Below, piece by piece: positions 18,629 to 26,320 of a stretch of DNA of 26,320 nt (the stretch's first letter is position 1; the number at the start of each line of letters is the position of its first letter). Below the pieces are notes generated by a model. That model made no database searches. It was not told where the DNA came from and saw only the letters and a list, made by a program, of their open reading frames with translations. The stretch lies in assembly GCA_018398765.1 (NCBI GenBank), contig JAHBMJ010002053.1, forward strand, positions 81,341 to 107,660, given 5' to 3'. Made by a program: the position numbers and the translations under genes. This DNA is from Chromera velia (Eukaryota > Sar > Chromeraceae).

Positions 18629-21600
18629 TTAATGAAGCGATCCCTCTGCAGACTCTCTGCCGCTTTCTATTCCATCATCACGGCCTTCCAAGATTATATC
18701 GTCGTCTGGCCTCACCAACGTGAGATGCGCACCCTCAGGGTAAAGGCGGGAGGACGAATGCGCTGCCCCCCCATTAACCCTTCTGTCACCTTGTGAGGTG
18801 CCATCTCCTTCTCTAACGCGTCTCGAGGAAGCTGGAAGGTTGCTGCCCGGCACAGAGAGTTGCAAATGGCTCTCTGATGACCCTCTTGTGCCTGCGGAAG
18901 TTCTTTGCCCTGAGGCACCTCTGCTCAGAGCTTGGGAGGAACTTCCTTCAGCGTCGTGTGTGCGTCCGACTCGTCCTCTTGCACATCGTTTCAACTGTCC
19001 GGAGTGTCGGCGGCAGGGAGAACGTCTGAGTAGGCTTAGCCGGAGGGGGGGGGTCTGCTCAGATCTGCGTGTGGATCTTTCCTCGCTTCTACGACGAGGG
19101 GAGGGAAGGGCCTCCGGATCTGGATCTGGACGCTCTGCTGGGGAAAGATTGGGACCACAGGGGTGTCGGTAGGAGGTCGGTGTCTCAACTGTGTCTTTGT
19201 CTCTTTCTCCTATTTCTCTATCCATGTCTCTCCTGAGGCTGTGCATTCTGCGCTCCTTTTTGGAGTCATTTGTTCTCGATCTGCCCCCATCAGCAGCCAG
19301 ACGACGGTACGGACGGACTGGAGGATCCCCAACCCCTCTCTTTACTCGCCTTTCTGTGTCATTGTCTCGCGTGACATTTGCCCTCCATGCAGAATGCCTC
19401 AGAAGAGATCCTCTGGGCATCTCCGCTTCTGCTGCGATCTCCTGGACAGGAGAGGGTGGGATGAGGGGCGAGTGCCGCGAGGTCTCTTGAAATGCACTGC
19501 CCTGTTTGTCGGGTGGCTGGGAGGCAGCTGAGGAGGAGGGGGAAAGAGACAGGGGGGAAGGGGGGGAGGGGGGCAGCACTGCAGGGGGACGCTGGATATT
19601 GTGCGAAGAGGCAGATGCCGTCTCGAAGGGGCGAAGGCGAAGAGGGGGATGCCTTCCCATTTGGTCAATCTCTGACGGTTGGTGCAAAACATGATCCGCC
19701 GAGGCGGCTCCTTCGTCTCTATTCTCTCTAGGGAGTGCTGGAAGGGCACCCCTCGACGTGGTTACGTCTACAGGGATCGAAGCAGAAGAATAGGCTGAGG
19801 CCCTCACAGCTTCTTTGTCTGTACAGCTGGCTACTGAGTCGAGAGATAGCGCTTGTCCGAATGCGACAGAGAAGGAAGGTGGAGGGGGGGGTGAGCCTCC
19901 CACGCTCAGCCTGTCTACGGATAGGGGAGATGCGAATCTGAGAGGAGACACCGTCTGACTGTCCACTCGGGAGACGGGGGACCGGGCACCGAAAGCAGAG
20001 GCTGCACTGACAAACGAATCGGCCCTGTTGACGACAGAGGAATGCAGATGGTCATCTTCCGATCCTCTTTCTCCGCCTTCTTCTTCTTCATCTCTTCTCT
20101 GCTGCAGCTTGTCGTCGTCATCCTGTAGATGCTTTGACTTTGCGCTCTGATGAGGCCGGTCCACTTTTCCTCCTTCCCTCTTCTGCATGACTACGCTTGT
20201 TTTGGTTCGTCGCCGAAGCGCGTTGGCTGCTGCTGTCGCAGCTGCAGTCGCCTCTGACAGTCCCAGCAGAGAGGGAGGGGGCAAATAAAACTCTTCCTCC
20301 CTCTCCCGTTTATAGACAGTATGGATCTTCGTTTCCCTCGAGGATCTTTCTGTGCTCTCACGCTCTGAGGGACAAGTCCTGACTGCCATTTGCATCCTCT
20401 CTCTGTCCCCATGCTCTCGCATGTCCACACCGACCCCCCGTCGGTCAGCAGAGTCTTCCTCCCACCCTCGAGACAAACGGGGGGCAGGTCTAAAGGCTAA
20501 ACGATTTCGCACAGCAAACGGATTCGATGCTTCTGATTGATAAACGGCCCTCTTCTCGACCTTCTGTTTACGTTCTCTTACCTCCTCACTTGTCACCCCT
20601 TTCGTCCCTGAACTCCGGATTGTCTGAACTGTAGAGGAGGAAGATGATTTTTGTGTTGACATCTCGACCCTGTCCTCCCTTCTCTTTCTTTCACCTGCTC
20701 TGTCCCTTGACAACCCCCCTCGCCCACGGCCTGCTGAGAGGGCATCTTTTTGCTCAGCAGAAAAGGCGACATGCCACTTTCGCATCAGCCTTCTTTCTAT
20801 CTCAGCAAGGAACGCAGCCTGGGCGTGACTCTCTTTTTCTCTGTCTACCCACCTTCCTCGAAGGCCTTCATTCTCTCTCTGGTCACGGAGACGATGGGCG
20901 ACTCTGCGGTCATCAGCTCGGCTCTGTTCTCGGGCGTCTTCATCACCAATGCTACTGTGCGAGTCTGTCCCGGAAATCCATCGTGATGGGTGGCTTCGGC
21001 GCTTTGAGACACGCCTAGCCTCCTTTGTCGCCCTATGATGATGACTTCTCCTTTTCTCTCTCTTTGAAGGTCTCTCTCTTCCTCTCTGTCGACGTTGGCA
21101 GCGACGAGGACTTTGGGAAGAAGAAGAAGAGCTTGGTGATGTGTGGTGGCAGAGACTGTGGCGGTGTTGTTTGTGTTCGAATTCTCTCTCAGACGTGTAG
21201 GGGGATGACCCTGACGACTCGATACATCGTCTCTGGGAAGGGATCTTGACAGGGACACTCTCTCTGTCCCTAAGGAAATGACGGTTTTTGCGTGCCTCAT
21301 TTGGTAGAGGTCTGGGAAGAGGGGGGGAGGGAGAACGGAGAGAAGGGGGAGTGGGGGCAAAGAGGGCGTCAGCATCTCGAATCCATGAGTCATCGTCTAA
21401 GTCCGCAGTCTCCCAGTCGACTCGGTCGATCTGAGTTTGCCTTTTCCTCCGTGCTTGATCGATATGGTCTTTTCGATCGATTGGGCTGTCTACATATCGC
21501 CTTTGTCGACTTGAAAGGTTCTCATCCGTTCGTGTCCTTTCCCTTCCCTTTTGATGAGACAACTTTTCGTATCTCTGTGTCCTCGACTGGTGCTCTTTTC

Positions 21601-24600
21601 TCTCATGCCTTCGATGGTGTCTCTGTCGAGTTCCTCGAATCTCTGTGAGACTGGACGAAGAAGAGGAAGAAGGACTGAAAAGAGATGAATCTGAAAGGGT
21701 TTGTGCGCGTCTTTCTTTTCTTCTTCTTTGAGAAACCTCTCTTGTTCTCTTTGGGGAGTTCTTTTCAACTTTTTGTGTTTTTCTTGACGAGAGGTCTCGC
21801 GCCTCTGCGTCGGCATGCAGGGATGTGCGGAAAGCATGGTCTGCAAATGCCTTTGCACCACCCCCTCTTATCTTCTCAGCTGAACTGTCCTTCCCTTTCT
21901 TGTTGCCCCTTCGCTTCTCTTCCAGCGGTTCGTAGTAGAGACGGTCCAGCAAGGCACTTACACACACATTTGGCATGGGGCGAAGAGGGCGTCTCACTGT
22001 GTGGTGCTCCTCAATTTCCGTTGTGCGACCGACGCCCCTCCATCTCTCCCGCCGTTCTTCATAACACCCTACCTCAGTCGATCGGCGAGGGGGGGGTGTG
22101 CGCGAGTGATGCCCTCCGCGAGGAGGTCTGCACTCAAGGACCGATCCAGGAGCCACACGGGGTCGAGTGCGTTCTACTCGAGTGGGCGTGATGGACTTGA
22201 GTCGGTCTCTCGACTTTGGTTGATCTGGAGACGGTGACGCGTGTTCTGTCTGTGGAGGGGGGGCAGAAATGGTTTTCTTGATTCGTTGTCGAGATAGGGG
22301 GAGGGGAAAGGGGGATGGCCGCTCTGGAGCATGAGGGGTTTGTGCTGTGTGTGTTGAGGGTCCGAGTTTGGGAGTGAAATGAATTTGGGGCTTTGAAGGA
22401 TCGGGGCGGAGTGGGGGCTTGAAGGGTGTGGGGGAACGAGAAGGCGGAGGCAATCGGCCAACTCGTTTGCGCTGCTGATGCCTCTGCGTATCGTCAAACC
22501 GCCCCTTTGTGCACATCGGGGGAGAGGTGACTGGACGACGTTGCTCTCTGCGGGCTTGTGGTGAAGTGACGGAAACATTCCGCACAGGCGTTTTGGAAGA
22601 AGGTTGAGATCTCAGGTGTTGAGGCGCCGGGGGAGAGGTCCGTCTGGGAGGGCATTGACGCAGACCGGAGGGCCTCGGGATCTGGGAGGGGGGCCGTGAG
22701 AGAGTTGGGGTCTCTGCAGATAGATGCATGCCGTGAATCAGATGCATTAATGGCAGGGAGCGTGAAGTAAGTCATGAAAAGCAAGGAGAGAATGTATGTC
22801 TTGCTCTTGGATGGGACGAGTAGCGTCCGTGGAGGCCAACTAAGTGCATGAGTAAAGACGCATGAAGATAGAAATCCGCCTGATCAAAGAGAACAATGCA
22901 GATCGTCGAAAACAAATGACTTCATAGACGTAGCGTCATGCATCTATCTTCTCGGGTTCTTCTGGTACAGTCTGTGCATCCACATGCATGTACATGCACA
23001 AGTCAATCGACCTATGGACGGACGGACCTTTGACAGCTCGGACAGTGGCAGTTTGTTGACCCACACCGAGCAGTGGCACACCTTTCTGCGGTGTTGCAGT
23101 CGCGGTTTGTCTCCCTCCTGCCGGTCCGTTCTCGCTCGGACCTGTCCTGTGCCTCGAGAGCGCGGTAGAAGTGTTGAGAAGGGACGCGCGTTTCTGCAGA
23201 GAGGAGGAAGCTCGGGGCAAGATAGAGGTGCGGGTGTGAACTTAAAGGAAGGCAGGAGAGGGTGCAGAAGTCAACGATGACCATTGGCAGGAAAAAAGAC
23301 ATTCCAAGATGTACCGGGAGAAAGGAGCAAAAACAAATGAATGAAAAGACGCCCAATCTGATTTTGGCAAAAGGTACGAAGGAGGCGAAGTACACACCAG
23401 AAAGATATAGACGTTAAAGTATCGCGAACCTAACAACAAGAAAAGAACAAGGTTAAAAGATCAAGCAAGCGAGCAAGCGATAAACAACAAATTAGGAAAA
23501 GAGGGGGAAAGGAGGCAAAGCAACCCCTCTTACGGGACACGAGTGACTGACCGCAACGGCATCCCACAGATTCACTCCTGCGCCTGTGCCAGTGGATGGG
23601 CTTCCTTCGCCTGCCCCTCTTCCCTTTTTGTGGTTGATTTCGTCCTCAGCCGCATTTGCTCTTGCCACAGCCTCTGCAAGGAGTCCCCTTCCCTCCCTCT
23701 GCAGCCTCATCTCCCAGCTCTCCCTTCTGGAAGACGACGAGAAGGCAGAACCTCCTCTGCCCCTCCCACCTCTTTGTCCCCTTCTCACAGATGACACCCC
23801 TCTCGACACCCGCATCCCCACTCTTGCCGTCTCCCCCGTCTTCTCTAAGCTCTCATTGAACACCTCTGGAGAGACGCGCACTTCCTGAGGCTGTGGGACC
23901 AGCCCCGCAGCTGCTCGCAGGGCCTCAGAAAAGAGATCCCCCCCCCCTCCCCCCACTTCCATCTGACAGCCAACCGGAACAGCGCAGGCGTCTCGAGAAA
24001 GAAAAAGGTTAAATGCACGTAAGTCTAAATTCTCACCTTCTGACTCTACTCTCACCCCTGCATCCCCAACACCCCCCACAGCAGCCCCTGGCGTTCCAAA
24101 GCCCACTGAGGGAATCCCAAGAGGACTATGCCCGTGTCCTTCCATTACCCCCTCACATTGGGGTCCTGCGGGGACCTGGAAGAGAGGAAAGGGCCCACTC
24201 CCATTTTGTGGTGTCTTGCCGGGGCTCGGGAGAGAAGGCCGGCTGCTTCCTAAAGTTGGCGCCTCGAGAGGGGGAACGGGCAAGGGGGGCTCACTCGGAC
24301 TCTCGGCATCAAACACAGAAACCGAGAGAGAGGGACACCTTACAGGGGTGATGCTCAGGTCTAGGGAGAGACTCTGATCATCTGATGGGGCACGTGAGGG
24401 GGGGCGTTTCTCTGACGGGGCTGCTGCTTTGCGTGCGTGGGTTGACACCCCTGTGTCCTTCTCACAAGCCCGTGCGGACACCCCTGTCGTCTCATCTGAC
24501 TTTCTTCCCCTAGAATCTTGCGTCTTCGATCTTGGAGGTGGTGTGACGTTCTCGCATCTCTTCTTGGGTGCGACAGTATTCAGAGGCAGTTTCGATGACT

Positions 24601-25894
24601 CAATTTCGGCCCTTTCTCTCCTCTCCGCCTCCCGCCTTCTCTCCTCCAATCGTTCGCCCCGTTTTTTCCCTTCACAAAACAAACGCTCAGCCGACGAGAT
24701 GGCAGCCTGTCGTCGTGCCTCCCGAGCAGCGGCCGGTTGTGCTCGTCTCGCTGCTTCGACTTCCCTCTCTGTCTGTTTGTGCATCTGTGCCGCTCTTGCT
24801 CGTCGGGCCTTCACCCTTTCGTAGAGAGACGGTGCGACGGGCACGGGTGCGGGGGCCGGACGGGGACGTCTGAGGGGGCCCGTGGTGGCAGACGGGGGGG
24901 GCTGTTGGGTGCGTGAACTGGCCGCAGGGGTGCTGGTTGTGTGGGTGAACGTGAAGGTACGCAGGGGCGATTGATTTGATACAGGGGTGACGGGCTTTGG
25001 AGGGCTAAGGTTTGTTGGAATGTCACCTTCTTCCTCTTCCTCTTCCTCTCCCCAGTGGACGGAGGGAGCAGACAGGGGGACGGGCAGAGACATGGACGGA
25101 TGACCCCCCAAGGTGTGTGTTTCTCGTGGAGTGAGTGAATGGGCAGAAGCGGCACGGGGCGGGCTGATAGCTCGGGGTGGGGTCAATGATCCATCCCCGA
25201 AGGGGGGGGAGAGGTGACTTTGCATTGACTGAATTTCCCCAGAGAGGCCGTGCTTGGACTCTTGCTCTTCCTTCTCTTTTTCTTTTTCTTCTTCAAAGGA
25301 GAGAACGGGGACTTTGGAGAGTGCTGGAGAGTTGTTACTACACGCACTGACAGAACGGACGGAAGTTTTTGTCTGATTCCTGTTGTTCACGAAGTTCTGC
25401 GAGGAAGAGGACGAGGACGCATTGCAAGGTGGGTGCCCCCTCTTGCCGAGGGCCTGGAAGAATTTGCATAACGTGGCCTGAGCATCCACCCTGCTGCCTC
25501 TGCTGGAGGCTCTGGAAGAGAAACAGTAGGAGTCCCGGACGGTCTGCATGGCACTGCTGTGTTTTCGTCCGTGCCTTCTGAAGCTGTGGGAGAAACCCGA
25601 AACTTCTTCAGAGTTGAATTCCTCCCGTTTGAGGCTTTCCTGGTCACAGAGGTTCTCCTCTTCCAAAAACTGGTGCTTTTTTTTGCAATGAAACTCCATC
25701 GTCTGAGATTGCAGCATCTTCTCCGGAGAACACCTCGAGGGAGCACTCGAAGCAGCTTCCTCTGCGTTGTTACTTGGATTGGGTGTCCTTCTGGCCCCTG
25801 GCTCTATTTCGTGCGCACGGCTAGCCACAGGGGAACGCATTCTTGTAACTGCAGCGCCAACTTCATCTCCATATTCAGCTGAAGTGCCCTGCAT
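18629..25894 (-). CDS. Large disordered Ser/Arg/Pro-rich protein, three exons
   Basis: The exons are 25894-23552, 23193-23082 and 22713-18629 (TAA stop), joined in phases 0 and 1 to 2179 aa. Each intron starts with GT (GTCAGT, GTGTGC) and ends with CTGCAG. The second junction restores a codon exactly (TPQK-E-TPTLSRPP), which supports fusing the two long frames. I do not recognise the family. Residues 356-432 form a charged helical or coiled-coil segment starting SLYERVKARRARAAQ and including ERLFCEGKKRGERLEERRR. Another charged segment lies around 715-755. In exon 3 the parts that look least random are SALLDRLYYEPLEEKRR, AFLAEIERRLMRKWHVAF and EEEFYLPPPSLLGLSE. Much of the rest is Ser runs, Arg/Ser-rich stretches and proline-rich tracts. 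No signal peptide or membrane segment is visible. A scaffold, cytoskeletal or RNA-associated role would suit the composition but is a guess. ATG 25894 is the first Met of the open frame. Confidence 0.7.
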
Positions 25895-26320
25895 CGCCAA
25901 AACGATTCAGACTGGCAGAGGAGGAGAGAGACGCATGGCTGACAACGTTGGACGCATGCATGTGTTGCTCGTCAATGGTGAGAATCGTCTCCTCAGAAAA
26001 GTCGTTTCCGCCATCGTGAGTGAAGCAGTCAGGACAGAGCAAGAAATTCAGGCAGTGCATATGGGAGTGCCTTTCATTGGGAGATTCAACCAATTAAGAA
26101 TGTCTGATGATTCTTCACACATATATTAATATAAGTGCAAAACGTAAAAACGCGATCGAAGTCCATATATATATATTTCACAAAAAGTCATTGAATTTTC
26201 GCTCGCACTGCTATCCACGCGACTGGCATGTCATATATACCAGATTCACCCATACTTTGCCCACTTTTGCACTGCCTTCCGGGGCCGCCCGTGCATGCAT
26301 TTCTCTGCCGTCTCTTTTCT
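25895..26320. promoter_or_regulatory. Upstream region of the large minus-strand gene
   Basis: The sequence directly 5' of the start codon at 25894. It grows AT-rich beyond 26100 and contains a TA run near 26166-26176. No gene is supported here; the short overlapping frames on both strands lack any recognisable feature. Promoter function is inferred from position. Confidence 0.3.

Noticed and set aside
20845-21393. Several frames antisense or overlapping to the large minus-strand exon
   Set aside because: They are shadows of the 1361-codon open frame, arising from its Arg/Ser-rich, stop-poor composition.
1-26320. CRISPR arrays, operons, phage genes, toxin-antitoxin or other prokaryotic defence systems
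   Set aside because: No evenly spaced identical repeats with unique spacers, no closely packed same-strand genes and no ribosome binding sites. The window is eukaryotic.

Overview
This window is nuclear DNA from an intron-rich microbial eukaryote. The evidence is a cytosolic-type phenylalanyl-tRNA synthetase alpha subunit split by introns, other multi-exon genes, many microsatellites, a DNA transposon, and no operon-like packing. The mix of GC-rich, low-complexity coding sequence, AT-rich degenerate intergenic DNA and long Ser/Arg/Pro-rich proteins would suit an alveolate alga such as a chromerid. That placement is an inference and is not proven by the sequence.

Layout. Positions 1-1160 are AT-rich and hold no convincing gene. 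Positions 1161-4443 are non-coding and built from old duplications: a 155-bp tandem repeat at 1866-2175 and a diverged repeat of about 0.85 kb at 2430-4100. A multi-exon minus-strand gene of unknown function runs from about 10040 down to 4444. It is divergent from the plus-strand FARSA gene (five exons, 10599-14869, 518 aa); the two share a roughly 560-bp upstream region with a very GC-rich core and a perfect 14-bp palindrome. Positions 14870-15647 are AT-rich with degenerate short repeats. Positions 15656-17099 are a 1444-bp transposon with imperfect terminal inverted repeats and a perfect 8-bp target-site duplication, which fits the hAT superfamily. Positions 17420-18361 (minus) are a frameshifted leucine-rich-repeat fragment. 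Positions 18629-25894 (minus) form a three-exon gene for a largely disordered 2179-residue protein. The last 426 bp lie upstream of that gene.

The points most worth a second look are these. (1) A 908-bp block is present twice inside FARSA, on either side of a single N, with identical microsatellite lengths at the points compared; this looks like two unmerged contig ends and makes exon 3 and most of exon 4 appear twice. (2) The hAT-like element has clear boundaries. (3) The introns found here mostly use GTCAG donors, with C at +3. (4) A decoy copy of the FARSA exon 3 acceptor plus the start of exon 3 lies 84 bp upstream of the real one. I found no CRISPR array, operon, phage or other defence-type system. 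The genes show no obvious shared pathway; they appear to be independent neighbours.
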